DNA of 64,000 nt from Loktanella sp. D2R18. GTDB taxonomy: Bacteria > Pseudomonadota > Alphaproteobacteria > Rhodobacterales > Rhodobacteraceae. Under the pieces are notes generated by a model. It had not been told where the DNA came from, ran no database searches, and saw only the letters and a program-made list of their open reading frames with translations. This document shows positions 1-8,161 of this stretch, piece by piece. The stretch covers positions 62,001 through 126,000 of the forward strand of contig NZ_QOCG01000006.1 in the NCBI RefSeq assembly GCF_003318235.1, written 5' to 3'. How positions within the stretch are numbered: position 1 is the stretch's first letter; every line of letters starts with the position of its first letter. Position numbers and translations under genes: made by a program.

Positions 1-334
1 CGACTTGCCCCGCCAACCCCAGCGCAATGGTCCCTGAAAGCGCTAGCGCAGTGTTCATCGTCGCCGAGGTTAACATCACGGTCACGCCGCCTGAAATTCC
101 GCCCAAATAGGCCCAAAGCGGCGGGCGGATAGGGGTGGCGCGTTTCGGGCGTAATATAATCAGAAGAAATAGCGCCACGCCGCTACCTGTCAGATGTGGC
201 ACCCATGATGCAAAAAACAGTGATCCATGGGCTGCGAGGGTCCCGTTGCATAAGACCATCAGGGTCAACAAGCCGCCGGCCCCAAAAGCCGCTGCAAAGT
301 GGAAAAGTTGTGTACCGCGCGCCAAATCTGTCAT
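1..334 (-). CDS. YdcZ/DUF606-type DMT family membrane protein, 3' end outside window
   Basis: Reading the minus strand from an ATG at 334 gives 111 open codons that run off the left edge, so the gene is cut by the window. The product is hydrophobic, with a segment around residues 12-30, one at 43-62 and one at 75-105, separated by a basic loop (LRPKR). The second half, with the pattern LWAYLGGISGG followed by a small-residue helix, resembles the two-repeat DUF606 (YdcZ) inner-membrane proteins, which are about 145 residues long. No strong Shine-Dalgarno sequence precedes the ATG. It is divergent from rpsD. The family assignment is by pattern memory and the substrate is unknown. Confidence 0.6.
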   Translation of the reverse strand, partial: MTDLARGTQLFHFAAAFGAGGLLTLMVLCNGTLAAHGSLFFASWVPHLTGSGVALFLLIILRPKRATPIRPPLWAYLGGISGGVTVMLTSATMNTALALSGTIALGLAGQV

Positions 335-592
335 TTGCACTGCATTGCGGTTTTGTACTGCAGGAGCAAGAGCAGATTGCGCGCATGTCGGGTTAAATAG
401 AACCGCCACATGCGCGCCAAAATCGTAAACACAATACAGACTAATCAGAAACAAATTACTCGTTACGCATGGAAACTGACATTCATCAGTGCCATGAGCG
501 GTTTTTAGCCCATCGATATGTTAAGAATTTGACGTAATTTGTGCATTCCTAAGACTCTGGTGTGCTCAATTCGGTCACAATTCGATTAGTCA

Positions 593-620
593 TTGACAGC
601 AATCAGATCACCACTATAAG
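593..620 (+). promoter_or_regulatory. rpsD promoter, sigma70 type
   Basis: A perfect -35 hexamer TTGACA (593-598) is followed after 16 bp by TATAAG (615-620). Transcription should begin near 627, about 100 nt before the rpsD start. Confidence 0.75.
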
Positions 621-626
621 CGCGCT

Positions 627-727
627 TTCATTGGTGTTGGTGGACCTCGCAAGAGGAACCCTGTCGTTCCGGCAAAATCCGGGAAAAAGGACAACGCCCT
701 TCGCAAACTAAAGAAGGAGATCAGCGT
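627..727 (+). promoter_or_regulatory. structured rpsD 5' leader
   Basis: The roughly 100-nt leader can form three consecutive hairpins: CCTC-GCAA-GAGG at 645-656 with a GNRA tetraloop and an outer GG/CC pair, a CCGG/CCGG stem around 667-681, and an AAGG/CCTT stem around 686-700. The Shine-Dalgarno sequence AAGGAG lies at about 714-719. Ribosomal protein S4 controls its own synthesis in other bacteria, so an autoregulatory role is possible but is inference. Apart from this, the 335-592 stretch shows no gene or recognisable element. Confidence 0.35.
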
Positions 728-1348
728 ATGACTAAACGTACCGCTGCCAAGTACAAAATTGACCGCCGGATGGGCGAAAACATCTGGGGTCGTCCGAAAT
801 CCCCAGTAAACCGTCGTGAATACGGCCCCGGCCAGCACGGTCAGCGCCGCAAAGGCAAACTTTCCGATTTCGGTACACAGCTGCGCGCAAAGCAAAAGCT
901 AAAAGGTTACTATGGTGACCTGACCGAGAAACAGTTCCGCCGCATCTACGGCGAAGCCGAGCGTGTTAAAGGCGATACAGGTGAAAACCTCATCGGTCTG
1001 CTCGAGCGCCGCTTGGACGCTGTCGTTTACCGCGCGAAATTCGTGCCAACTGTTTTTGCCGCACGTCAGTTCGTGAACCACGGCCACGTCACAGTGAACG
1101 GTAAGAAAGTGAACATTCCTTCCTACCGTGTGAAAGAAGGCGACGTGATCGAAGTGCGTCAGAAGTCTAAGCAGTTGGAACTGGTTTTGGTTGCTTCACA
1201 ACTGCCAGAGCGTGACGTTCCTGACTACATGGAAGTTGACCACTCCAAGATGGTAGCGACATTCGTACGCACACCAACTTTGGGCGATGTGCCTTACCCG
1301 GTCACAATGGAACCAAACCTCGTGGTCGAATTCTACGCCAAGAACTAA
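728..1348 (+). CDS. rpsD: 30S ribosomal protein S4
   Basis: This 206-residue protein is full length for S4, a primary 16S rRNA-binding protein of the small subunit. The N-terminal domain begins [20 protein letters not shown], and the S4 RNA-binding fold follows at about residues 95-160 ([24 protein letters not shown]). The start is set by the AAGGAG ribosome binding site 8 nt upstream. In alphaproteobacteria rpsD commonly stands alone rather than in the alpha operon, and here it has its own promoter and terminator. Confidence 0.98.
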   Translation: MTKRTAAKYKIDRRMGENIWGRPKSPVNRREYGPGQHGQRRKGKLSDFGTQLRAKQKLKGYYGDLTEKQFRRIYGEAERVKGDTGENLIGLLERRLDAVVYRAKFVPTVFAARQFVNHGHVTVNGKKVNIPSYRVKEGDVIEVRQKSKQLELVLVASQLPERDVPDYMEVDHSKMVATFVRTPTLGDVPYPVTMEPNLVVEFYAKN

Positions 1349-1370
1349 TCGTTCTTGCAATTGCGATTTC

Positions 1371-1399
1371 AAAGGCCGCGCCATCTGGTGCGGCCTTTT
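1371..1399 (+). terminator. rpsD intrinsic terminator
   Basis: AAAGGCCGC (1371-1379) pairs perfectly with GCGGCCTTT (1390-1398). The stem extends inward through a G-T wobble to a four-base ATCT loop, and the 3' arm ends in a TTTT run. It lies 23 nt after the rpsD stop codon. Confidence 0.9.
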
Positions 1400-1474
1400 G
1401 CGTTTTGCGGTTTGATCTACCACAAGGCCCCTATGTGCGTTTCGCGGTAAGGTTGCACTGGAAGGGAGCCCCCA

Positions 1475-1972
1475 ATGGCCGCAACAACCAAAACAGCACT
1501 CCTTGAGATTTCACAAAAAGAATTCGCCAAGCTGTCAAAGCTTGTCGGTGCGATTGATGCCAATATGGCAATGAGGAAGGGTGATGAAGATACCTCAATC
1601 AAGGACGTTATCGCGCACCGCGCCCACTGGATCAGCCTATTCTTAGGGTGGTATGCAAACGGGCAAGCAGGAAAGGCTGTGTTCTTTCCCGCTGAAGGGT
1701 ACAAGTGGAACGATCTAAAACGCTACAACGCCGATCTACGCCAGCGCCAGAGCGACCTAGACTGGAGTGGCGCGAAATCTGCGTTGGTATCGAGGTATGA
1801 CGATTTGATTGTATTTATCACTTCGAAGTCCGAGGCAGAGCTTTACGGTGGTCCGATGAAAGGCGCCAATAACAAATGGACGCCGGGGCGCTGGGCTGAA
1901 GCGGCCGGACCGAGCCATTTTCGATCGGCTGCGAAATTCTTGCGCGCAGAATTACGTTCACGTGAACTCTAA
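1475..1972 (+). CDS. ClbS/DfsB family four-helix bundle protein (DUF1706)
   Basis: A 165-residue protein with the DUF1706 pattern: an N-terminal helix (LLEISQKEFAKLSKLV), then TSIKDVIAHRAHWISLFLGW, and YKWNDLKRYN in the middle. The family includes ClbS, which protects colibactin producers, and plant-defence DfsB proteins; most members have no known substrate. No colibactin-type cluster lies nearby, so a self-resistance role is not implied. A GGGAG ribosome binding site precedes the ATG. It appears to be a single-gene unit downstream of the rpsD terminator. Confidence 0.8.
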   Translation: MAATTKTALLEISQKEFAKLSKLVGAIDANMAMRKGDEDTSIKDVIAHRAHWISLFLGWYANGQAGKAVFFPAEGYKWNDLKRYNADLRQRQSDLDWSGAKSALVSRYDDLIVFITSKSEAELYGGPMKGANNKWTPGRWAEAAGPSHFRSAAKFLRAELRSREL

Positions 1973-2021
1973 CTTGAGATCAATAAATTAGACGCGTATG
2001 CATGCGCAAAGGAGCGCAGAT

Positions 2022-2537
2022 ATGCAGCTAATGAGATCTAGAATGTTGCTCATCGGGGCCTGCGTCGCGGTGTGCGGTGTCGCAGGGTGTTCACGCGAAC
2101 CGCAGGCCACGCGCGCCTCAGCGTCAGATATCGATTGTTTGGCGCGCGCGATGTATTTTGAAACAAACCGGTCCAGCCGCGATGGAATGGTTGCAGTGGG
2201 CAGCGTTGTGATGAACCGCGTGCAATCAGATGCATTCCCCGACAACGTATGCGCCGTTGTTGGTCAGCGAAATCAATTTGCACCGGGTGTGATGACCAAA
2301 GCGATGGACGGTCAGGGGCGGGCACTGGCAGAGATATCAGCGACAGCCGTGCTGGCGGGTGAACGGCACCCGCATGTCGCCAGCGCAAAGTTTTTCCATG
2401 CCGCGTGGTATGACGCCAACTACAACAATATTCACTATGTGGTCACAGCTGGCGGCAATGCTTTTTACGAAAAACGACGCCCCGAAAACGTGACGACCCC
2501 AGATCCGCTTCCACAAACCGAGGGCGTCACTGGCTAG
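2022..2537 (+). CDS. cell wall hydrolase lipoprotein (SleB-like, Hydrolase_2)
   Basis: A 171-residue predicted lipoprotein. The ATG at 2022 is preceded 7 nt upstream by AAAGGAG, making it better supported than the in-frame ATG at 1998. A hydrophobic signal ends in the lipobox VAGC. The mature part carries the SleB/CwlJ pattern: CLARAMYFETNRSSRDGMVA with the catalytic-type glutamate, SVVMNRV, and later AKFFHAAWYDANYN. Such enzymes cleave peptidoglycan glycan strands; in non-spore-formers they are thought to remodel the wall. It converges with the SRPBCC gene. Confidence 0.85.
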   Translation: MQLMRSRMLLIGACVAVCGVAGCSREPQATRASASDIDCLARAMYFETNRSSRDGMVAVGSVVMNRVQSDAFPDNVCAVVGQRNQFAPGVMTKAMDGQGRALAEISATAVLAGERHPHVASAKFFHAAWYDANYNNIHYVVTAGGNAFYEKRRPENVTTPDPLPQTEGVTG

Positions 2538-2549
2538 CCGTGCTGAAAG

Positions 2550-3026
2550 CTAGTTGAATAGCGCAGCCAATTTGTCGAACGCTTGGTTCCAGCCGCCTTC
2601 GCCGGGTGATCCTGCAGGGACGCCAACATGCGTCATGGTCATGCGGGTCTGTCCATCGACTTCTTGTAATTCAACAATTACTTCTGTGACCTCTGGCGTG
2701 CCTTCGGGCATCCCCATGCTGGCGGGCGAGATCAGGTTGCCATCGGCGTCACACATGCTTTCGCTATAAACCAACCGATTTGGGGCCGCGATTTCCTTGT
2801 AAGTGCCAGTGAACCACATGGTCATTGTGCGCTCTGGCATCTTCATTTCCATACAGATTTTGCGGATGCCGCCGATAGTTACATCCATTTCGGCGACAGG
2901 AACCGTCATACCATTCGGGCCGTACCATTGGCTGAATTTGGCTGGATCCGTCCACATGTCCCACACGGCGTCAATGCTGGCGGTAAAATCGCGCGTGATC
3001 ACGACTGAATTTTCTGCGTTCTTCAT
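2550..3026 (-). CDS. SRPBCC (AHSA1-like) family protein
   Basis: 158 residues with the START/AHSA1 lipid-pocket layout: a first strand VVITRDFTASIDAVWDMWTD, the PAKFSQWYGPNG motif, and a long C-terminal helix starting at GGWNQAFDKL. The ligand is unknown. Its start overlaps the stop of the upstream ArsR gene by 4 bp (ATGA), so the two are translationally coupled. ArsR-SRPBCC pairs are frequent in alphaproteobacteria, and the regulator probably controls both genes. Confidence 0.85.
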   Translation of the reverse strand: MKNAENSVVITRDFTASIDAVWDMWTDPAKFSQWYGPNGMTVPVAEMDVTIGGIRKICMEMKMPERTMTMWFTGTYKEIAAPNRLVYSESMCDADGNLISPASMGMPEGTPEVTEVIVELQEVDGQTRMTMTHVGVPAGSPGEGGWNQAFDKLAALFN

Positions 3027-3355
3027 TTTTCATCCTCTGTATTTGCCATTAATTTGGCCATCATATCAAACCTGTCACCCCAAATATGCCGGTATTGATC
3101 GGCCCATGTTGCAATGGCTTCGATAGGGGCTCCATCGATCTTACAAGGGCGAAATTGCGCGTTGCGCCCGCGTGAAATGAAACCAGCATCTTCTAAAACG
3201 CGGATATGCTTTGAGACGGCTGGCAAGCTCATCTCAAACGGCTCTGCAAGTTCGTTTACTGTCGCTTCACCTGTGGCGAGCCGCGCAAGGATTGCGCGCC
3301 GCGTCGGATTGGCGAGCGCTGCAAACGCGCTATCAAGTTGGATGTGCTGATTCAT
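3023..3355 (-). CDS. ArsR family winged-helix transcriptional regulator
   Basis: 110 residues. The pattern DSAFAALANPTRRAILARLA followed by VNELAEPFEMSLPAVSKHIRVLEDAGFI is the ArsR helix-turn-helix. The metal-binding ELCVCDL cysteines of true ArsR/SmtB sensors are absent, so it is likely a metal-independent member partnered with the following SRPBCC protein. It is divergent from hisC, with the promoters of both in the 3356-3498 gap. Confidence 0.9.
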   Translation of the reverse strand: MNQHIQLDSAFAALANPTRRAILARLATGEATVNELAEPFEMSLPAVSKHIRVLEDAGFISRGRNAQFRPCKIDGAPIEAIATWADQYRHIWGDRFDMMAKLMANTEDEK

Positions 3356-3424
3356 GCTATCGTTAATAAACCAATATGTTAAATAAAGGGGGTGTTGCTG
3401 CGACTTTTTTGCCCATATTTCCAG

Positions 3425-3476
3425 TGCCCGCCCCTAGCGTCTGGTCACGCTGCATTCAGGGCGCTAGAAACGGGCA
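3425..3476 (+). promoter_or_regulatory. long inverted repeat in the hisC leader
   Basis: TGCCCG-CCC-CTAGCG (3425-3439) mirrors CGCTAG-AAA-CGGGCA (3462-3476): 12 paired bases with a symmetric CCC/AAA internal mismatch and a 22-nt loop. It ends 22 nt before the hisC start codon and just before the ribosome binding site, so it could act as an RNA hairpin or an operator. The regulator is unknown. Confidence 0.45.
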
Positions 3477-3498
3477 ACTAAACAAAGGTGGGGGCACC

Positions 3499-4587
3499 AT
3501 GGCAGACGATATTCAACCACAACCGGGTATTATGGATATTGCACTCTATGAAGGTGGTGTTTCGACGCTTGATGGAGTCACGAATGTGCTCAAGCTGTCG
3601 TCCAATGAAAACCCAGCGGGCCCAAGCGACGCGGCAAAGGAAGCGTTTTCGCGCGCCGTGCATCAGCTGCATCGCTACCCGTCGGCGGACCATTGTAAAC
3701 TACGCACCGCAATTGGTGAGGTCTGGGATGTTGACCCAGACCGTGTGATTTGCGGCGTCGGGTCGGATGAGATCCTACATTTCATGTGCCAGTGTTATGT
3801 CGGCCCGGGCGATGAGGTGATACACACGGAACACGGGTTTGCGATCTACCGAATTGCGACACTTGCAGCAGGCGGCACGCCAGTTGAGGTACGTGAGCGT
3901 GAACGGACGACCGATGTAGATGCGATCCTGGCCGCTTGTACTGAGCGGACCAAACTCGTTTTTATCGCGAACCCCAATAACCCAACCGGCACAATGATCG
4001 GCCCAAGCGAATTGGCCCGGCTCGCCGAAGGGTTGCCACCGCAGGCTATCTTAGTGCTTGATGGGGCTTATGCCGAATACGTAGAGGCCTATGACGCGGG
4101 GCTGGCCCTGATCGAAGCGCGCGAGAACGTTGTGATGACGCGCACGTTTTCCAAGATCTACGGGCTTGGTGGCTTGCGCATTGGCTGGGGCTATGGCCCC
4201 CGTTCGGTTATTGATGTGATGAACCGTATTCGCGGACCGTTCAACATGTCTTCTGCGGCACTCGAAACTGCCGAAGCGGCCGTGCGTGATACCGATTACA
4301 CCGAAAAATGCCGCGTCGAAAACGCACGTTTGCGCGAATGGATGGCAACAGCACTGGCTGAACTTGGCGTGCCTTCCGACACATCGACTGCAAATTTTGT
4401 GCTGGCGCGTTTTGCCGACACTGCCGAAGCACAAGCCTGCGATCAGGCGCTACGTGATGTGGGTATCATCGTGCGTCAAGTCGCGGGATATAAACTGCCG
4501 CATTGTTTGCGGATCACGGTGGGTGACGAAAGCGCATGTCGCCGTGTGGTCCATACGGTTGCCCAATTCAAAGGGGCCATCGCGTGA
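3499..4587 (+). CDS. hisC: histidinol-phosphate / aromatic aminotransferase
   Basis: A 362-residue fold-type I PLP aminotransferase. Family signatures include [11 protein letters not shown] near the N-terminus, [10 protein letters not shown], and [18 protein letters not shown] with the PLP lysine. The ATG at 3499 has AGGTGGGG upstream and matches the usual HisC N-terminus ([14 protein letters not shown]); the frame stays open upstream to 3376 but that part is not conserved-looking. It overlaps tyrC by 4 bp (GTGA). The pairing with prephenate dehydrogenase suggests it transaminates aromatic keto acids as well as, or instead of, imidazole-acetol phosphate. Confidence 0.93.
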   Translation: MADDIQPQPGIMDIALYEGGVSTLDGVTNVLKLSSNENPAGPSDAAKEAFSRAVHQLHRYPSADHCKLRTAIGEVWDVDPDRVICGVGSDEILHFMCQCYVGPGDEVIHTEHGFAIYRIATLAAGGTPVEVRERERTTDVDAILAACTERTKLVFIANPNNPTGTMIGPSELARLAEGLPPQAILVLDGAYAEYVEAYDAGLALIEARENVVMTRTFSKIYGLGGLRIGWGYGPRSVIDVMNRIRGPFNMSSAALETAEAAVRDTDYTEKCRVENARLREWMATALAELGVPSDTSTANFVLARFADTAEAQACDQALRDVGIIVRQVAGYKLPHCLRITVGDESACRRVVHTVAQFKGAIA

Positions 4588-5507
4588 CCCAGATTTACAA
4601 TCGCGTTGCCCTGATTGGTCTGGGCTTGATTGCGTCTTCGATGTGCCACGCAATGCGCCGTGCTGGACTGGCTGGCGAAATTGTTGGCTATGCGCGATCT
4701 GCTGAAACGCGGGACGTTGCGCGCGAAATCAATCTTTGCGATACGATTTACGATTCCGCCGTTGAAGCCGTGAAAGACGCTGATTTGGTCGTGCTTTGCG
4801 TGCCCGTTGGGGCCATGGGTGCTGTTGCCGCTGAAATCGGGCCAGCGCTAAAGCAAGGTGCAACCGTCAGCGATGTTGGGTCCGTCAAGCGTACGGTCAT
4901 TGATGCGGTGGCGCCGCATATCCCCAACGGCGTGCATTTCATTCCGGCCCACCCTTTGGCTGGGACTGAACACTCGGGGCCACGTTCCGGTTTTGCTGAA
5001 CTCTTCGACAACCGTTTTTGCATCATCGTGCCTGTCGAAGGGGCGGACCGTGCAGCGGTTGATCGCGTGTCTGACCTTTGGCGCGGGATGGGCAGTAACG
5101 TTGATGAAATGGACCCGGATCACCACGATCTGGTGCTTGCCGTCACCAGCCACACGCCGCACCTAATTGCCTATACGATGGTCGGCGTCGCCGATGATCT
5201 GAGCCGCGTGACCGACAGTGAAGTCATTAAATATTCGGCGGCTGGTTTTCGCGACTTTACCCGCATCGCGGCGTCAGACCCGACCATGTGGCGCGACGTG
5301 TTTTTGAACAACAAGGACGCAACGCTTGAAATCTTGGGGCGCTTCACCGAAGAGCTCTTTGCGCTGCAACGTGCGATCCGCCAGGGTGACGGCGATCACT
5401 TGTTTGACTACTTTACACATACACGCGCGATCCGGCGGTCCATCGTCGAAGCGGGCCAAGATACTGATGCCCCTGATTTTGGACGTAGTCAGATCAAGTC
5501 AGAGTGA
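4584..5507 (+). CDS. tyrC: prephenate/arogenate dehydrogenase
   Basis: A 307-residue enzyme of tyrosine synthesis. The N-terminal NAD(P) Rossmann motif is [12 protein letters not shown] (residues ~8-19); the substrate region contains [15 protein letters not shown], and the helical C-terminal dimer domain includes [12 protein letters not shown]. It begins at GTG 4584, overlapping the hisC stop, with AAAGGGG 7 nt upstream; the longer frame start at 4536 lies inside hisC. It probably completes tyrosine formation together with the preceding aminotransferase. Confidence 0.93.
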   Translation: MTQIYNRVALIGLGLIASSMCHAMRRAGLAGEIVGYARSAETRDVAREINLCDTIYDSAVEAVKDADLVVLCVPVGAMGAVAAEIGPALKQGATVSDVGSVKRTVIDAVAPHIPNGVHFIPAHPLAGTEHSGPRSGFAELFDNRFCIIVPVEGADRAAVDRVSDLWRGMGSNVDEMDPDHHDLVLAVTSHTPHLIAYTMVGVADDLSRVTDSEVIKYSAAGFRDFTRIAASDPTMWRDVFLNNKDATLEILGRFTEELFALQRAIRQGDGDHLFDYFTHTRAIRRSIVEAGQDTDAPDFGRSQIKSE

Positions 5508-6250
5508 TCCGCCTTGTGGCGTTCATGCTGGCCCTTTGGGCTAGCACAGCTTTCGCGCAGGGCTTTCCGCTTGTTGTGCCACCAGTGGTGGTCGCGACTG
5601 ATACCCCGGTAATTCGCCCCGTCACGCGCCCACCCCCAAGTCCTTACGCCGTATTGGTTTCGTTGCGCCCCGCCGTCCGTCCCGCGTCAATCGAAGCGGC
5701 CGCTGAGGAACGCCGTCTTGCACGTTTGCGCGGACAGGTCTGCGGCGATATCGCGATTCAAGGGGATACGTTGGGCCGCGTTGAGGGCGCCGGTGCTTGT
5801 GGCGTGTCTGATGAGGTGCGCGTGCGGTCGGTGTCGGGCGTGGTCCTGCGCCCAGCCGCGACGATGGATTGTCGCACCGCTGCCGCGTTAAAAACATGGG
5901 TGAACCGTGGCGCAATCCCTGCGGTGCGGGCCGAAGGTGGCGGCGTTGCCAGCCTGCGCGTCGTGTCGCATTACGCCTGTCGCAACCGCAATAATTTTGC
6001 CACTGGCCGATTGTCCGAACATGCCTATGGGCGGGCAATTGATATCGCGGGGATCGGTTTGCAAGACGGGTCTGAGATCACAGTACTGTCTGGCTGGGGC
6101 ACCGAAGATGATGGTGCGCAATTGCGGCAGATGTGGCGGGCGGCCTGCGGCCCCTTCGGGACCGTTCTTGGCCCCGAAGCAAACCGATTTCATGCAGATC
6201 ATTTCCACTTTGATACCGCGCGGTATCGTAGCGGGTCTTATTGCCGTTAA
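5504..6250 (+). CDS. secreted extensin-like C-terminal domain protein
   Basis: 248 residues starting at GTG 5504, which overlaps the tyrC stop by 4 bp. A signal peptide (MLALWASTAFA) is followed by a proline-rich stretch and an extensin-like C-terminal domain (PF06904 type) with RLSEHAYGRAIDIAGI and FHADHFHFDTARYR. The His/Asp arrangement resembles zinc D-Ala-D-Ala carboxypeptidase-like folds, so a peptidoglycan role in the periplasm is likely but unproven. It shares the hisC-tyrC transcript and its stop overlaps that of the convergent asd gene by 4 bp. Confidence 0.85.
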   Translation: MIRLVAFMLALWASTAFAQGFPLVVPPVVVATDTPVIRPVTRPPPSPYAVLVSLRPAVRPASIEAAAEERRLARLRGQVCGDIAIQGDTLGRVEGAGACGVSDEVRVRSVSGVVLRPAATMDCRTAAALKTWVNRGAIPAVRAEGGGVASLRVVSHYACRNRNNFATGRLSEHAYGRAIDIAGIGLQDGSEITVLSGWGTEDDGAQLRQMWRAACGPFGTVLGPEANRFHADHFHFDTARYRSGSYCR

Positions 6251-7290
6251 ACTGCAGCCTGTGCATGCAAGGCTTCGGCAATTTGTACGGCATTTTGCGC
6301 TGCCCCTTTTAGAAGCTGATCACCAACAATAAACATGGAGACAGTGCGCCCGGATGGATCACCAAGATCATCGCGGATGCGCCCGACAAGGACATCTTGT
6401 TCGCCTGACGCTTCTGATGGCATCGGAAAATGATTCGCTTCACGGTCATCGACAAGCCGAATACCGGGCGCGCCCACTAATGCGTGACGGATGCTGTCAA
6501 TATTGACGTGTTCATCAAAACGGATCGACAAGGAAATCCCATGTGCGCGCAGAATCGGCACGCGGATGCAGGTCACACTGATCGGCAGTTGGGGTTGTGA
6601 CAGAATGCGCCGGGTCTCGGCGATGACTTTCAATTCTTCACCGTTGTAACCGGTTTCAGGATCAATGTCAGAGTTATGACTAAACACGTTGAACGCATAA
6701 GAATGCGGAAGAATTTGCGGTTCAAAATCCTCGCCATTCAAATGCGCGCGGGTGCCTTCGCGCAGCTCTTCCATCATCTCGGCGCCGCCACCGGATGCGG
6801 CTTGATAGGTGGATAGCGATAGGCGGGTGATTGACCAGCGTTGATGTAGCGGGGCCAACGCAGTTGTCAAAATGGCTGCGATACAATTGGGGTTGGCGAC
6901 AATGCGCGGGGCGGATTGTAGGGCTGCGCCGTTTGCCTCGGGGACGATCAAAGGCACATCGTCTTGCATACGGAAGGCCGATGAATTGTCGATCACCTGT
7001 GCGCCGGCCGCCACTGCGATGGGCGCGAACCTGCGCGAAATTGTAGCGCCCGCCGAAAAGAACGCGATATCGACGCCGTCAAAGCTGTCCTCTGTTAGCT
7101 CTTCTACCACAATCGATTGACCGCGAAATGACTGGCTGCGCCCGGCAGAACGGGCCGAGGCCAGCAAGCGTAAAGCGCCGACAACAAAGTTACGCTGTTC
7201 AAGGCTATGGATAAGCGCGAGGCCAACAGCGCCGGTTGCGCCGACAATCGCGACAACGGGTGCGGGGGCAGGGGGGACATGTGCATTCAT
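6247..7290 (-). CDS. asd: aspartate-semialdehyde dehydrogenase
   Basis: A 347-residue NADP enzyme that reduces aspartyl phosphate to aspartate semialdehyde, the branch point for lysine, threonine, methionine and diaminopimelate. Visible: nucleotide loop VVAIVGATGAVG (12-23), catalytic NPNC with Cys136, the QAASGGGAEMMEEL loop, and the C-terminal substrate segment VPILRAHG. It is transcribed alone, leftward, after a leader of about 170 nt that carries a leader peptide and mutually exclusive hairpins (see 7337-7423), so it is very likely controlled by transcription attenuation. Confidence 0.95.
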   Translation of the reverse strand: MNAHVPPAPAPVVAIVGATGAVGLALIHSLEQRNFVVGALRLLASARSAGRSQSFRGQSIVVEELTEDSFDGVDIAFFSAGATISRRFAPIAVAAGAQVIDNSSAFRMQDDVPLIVPEANGAALQSAPRIVANPNCIAAILTTALAPLHQRWSITRLSLSTYQAASGGGAEMMEELREGTRAHLNGEDFEPQILPHSYAFNVFSHNSDIDPETGYNGEELKVIAETRRILSQPQLPISVTCIRVPILRAHGISLSIRFDEHVNIDSIRHALVGAPGIRLVDDREANHFPMPSEASGEQDVLVGRIRDDLGDPSGRTVSMFIVGDQLLKGAAQNAVQIAEALHAQAAV

Positions 7291-7336
7291 GGGTGGTCTT
7301 CCTTTGGTGATTTCGGAAGACGGGGCTTAGCAATTC

Positions 7337-7423
7337 AAAACCCCGTCCGATCCGGCGGGGTTTTATTTGGCTTAGGTTAGATGCGATGCGCCCATGCCAA
7401 ATATTCCCCCGCCTCAGCGGTGG
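7337..7423 (-). promoter_or_regulatory. transcription attenuator of asd
   Basis: Three alternative RNA pairings are visible on the minus strand. Terminator: AAAACCCCG (7364-7356) with CGGGGTTTT (7345-7337), stabilised by an inner CCG/CGG pair and ending in four U. Antiterminator: 7412-7396 with 7371-7355, 14 of 17 positions paired around a central three-base mismatch. Early hairpin: CC-A-CCGC (7423-7417) with GCGG-G-GG (7412-7406), loop UGAG. The second and third are incompatible with each other, as are the first and second. This is the classic 1:2, 2:3, 3:4 attenuator layout, and the early hairpin lies inside the leader peptide codons. Confidence 0.8.
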
Positions 7424-7460
7424 TCATCTTTGTCATGGTTGTCGTCATCAAATTGGTCAT
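7377..7460 (-). CDS. putative Thr/Met-rich leader peptide for asd attenuation
   Basis: 27 codons from ATG 7460 to TAA 7377, too short for usual gene calls. The first 14 residues are MTNLMTTTMTKMTT: seven threonines and four methionines. Threonine is spelled with ACC, ACG and ACA, so the bias is at the amino-acid level. The last two Thr codons (7424-7419) sit on the first arm of the 1:2 hairpin, where a stalled ribosome would release the antiterminator. No clear Shine-Dalgarno sequence is visible. An alternative frame (ATG 7488 to TGA 7414, 24 codons, Asp/His rich) ends exactly in the 1:2 loop and cannot be excluded. Confidence 0.6.
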   Translation of the reverse strand: MTNLMTTTMTKMTTAEAGEYLAWAHRI

Positions 7461-7644
7461 GGCGGGCTGGGTAGCAATTAGCGGACATTCTGGCAAGCGT
7501 TATTCGGCGATTGCTTACGCATAGGCGGGGCGGTCTAAGGCGGCTTACCTATACAAAGGTATAGATTTACACGCATCGGGCGATTGCTTACCTCTTTATA
7601 CACAGCTTCACGCTACTGCCGTAGTTTTTAAATGGGAAAAGAAT

Positions 7645-7914
7645 ATGTTGAAGAGTATGAAGGCGAACCTATCCGTAGCTGCGATAGCCTTTGGTTGTGC
7701 CGCCGGTTTATTGGCGATTAATGCAAATGCTGTAACCGCAGCAGAGCTACAAACAATTGTCTTGCAAACACATGACGGGCAATCTTCTATTTCAGGCGAA
7801 CTTATTCGTTATGAAAACAACATATACATTCTACTGACCGAAGAAATGGGCCGGGTCCAAATTCACGCAGATACAGTTGTCTGCCACGGCGCGCTTTGCC
7901 CTGACCACGGGTAA
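7645..7914 (+). CDS. small secreted protein of Roseobacter type
   Basis: 89 residues with a signal peptide ending near NANAVTAAE (residue ~33). The mature part, LQTIVLQTHDGQSSISGELI then YILLTEEMGRVQIHADTVVC and a final CHGALCP, looks like the short N-terminal module with two cysteines that precedes OmpA or phosphate-binding-like domains in other Rhodobacterales secreted proteins. Here it stands alone. A GGGAAAAG sequence precedes the ATG. Function unknown. A weak hairpin AAACCC/GGGTTT follows at about 7947-7964 without a clear U tract. Confidence 0.65.
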   Translation: MLKSMKANLSVAAIAFGCAAGLLAINANAVTAAELQTIVLQTHDGQSSISGELIRYENNIYILLTEEMGRVQIHADTVVCHGALCPDHG

Positions 7915-7991
7915 GCGAAGTCACTATTCGTATGAAACAGACAGCAAACCCTTATGGGGGTTTGTGCAGACACATTCGGTGAACACCGCTC

Positions 7992-8020
7992 TTTACGCTT
8001 CTTCATGCGCTGCCTATAAG
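7992..8020 (+). promoter_or_regulatory. ileS promoter candidate
   Basis: TTTACG (7992-7997), 17 bp spacer, TATAAG (8015-8020). It would give a leader of about 135 nt before ileS. Confidence 0.55.
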
Positions 8021-8161
8021 CAGCCCATGAAGTTGAGCATGATGATCATAGACATTATCTGCCCGGCGGTTTGATCAAACCAAACCAGCCGGGAAAAGGT
8101 GTCCGCCTATGCGCACCGCTCCTTACCTATATGTATTCCAGATATTCAAAGGACGCCCCAC

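Noticed and set aside
3376-3498. N-terminal extension of hisC in frame
   Set aside because: The family N-terminus and the ribosome site place the start at 3499; the extension includes the inverted repeat and is not protein-like.
7337-7364. terminator for a plus-strand gene
   Set aside because: No plus-strand gene ends nearby, while the hairpin fits exactly the minus-strand attenuator with alternative pairings upstream of asd.
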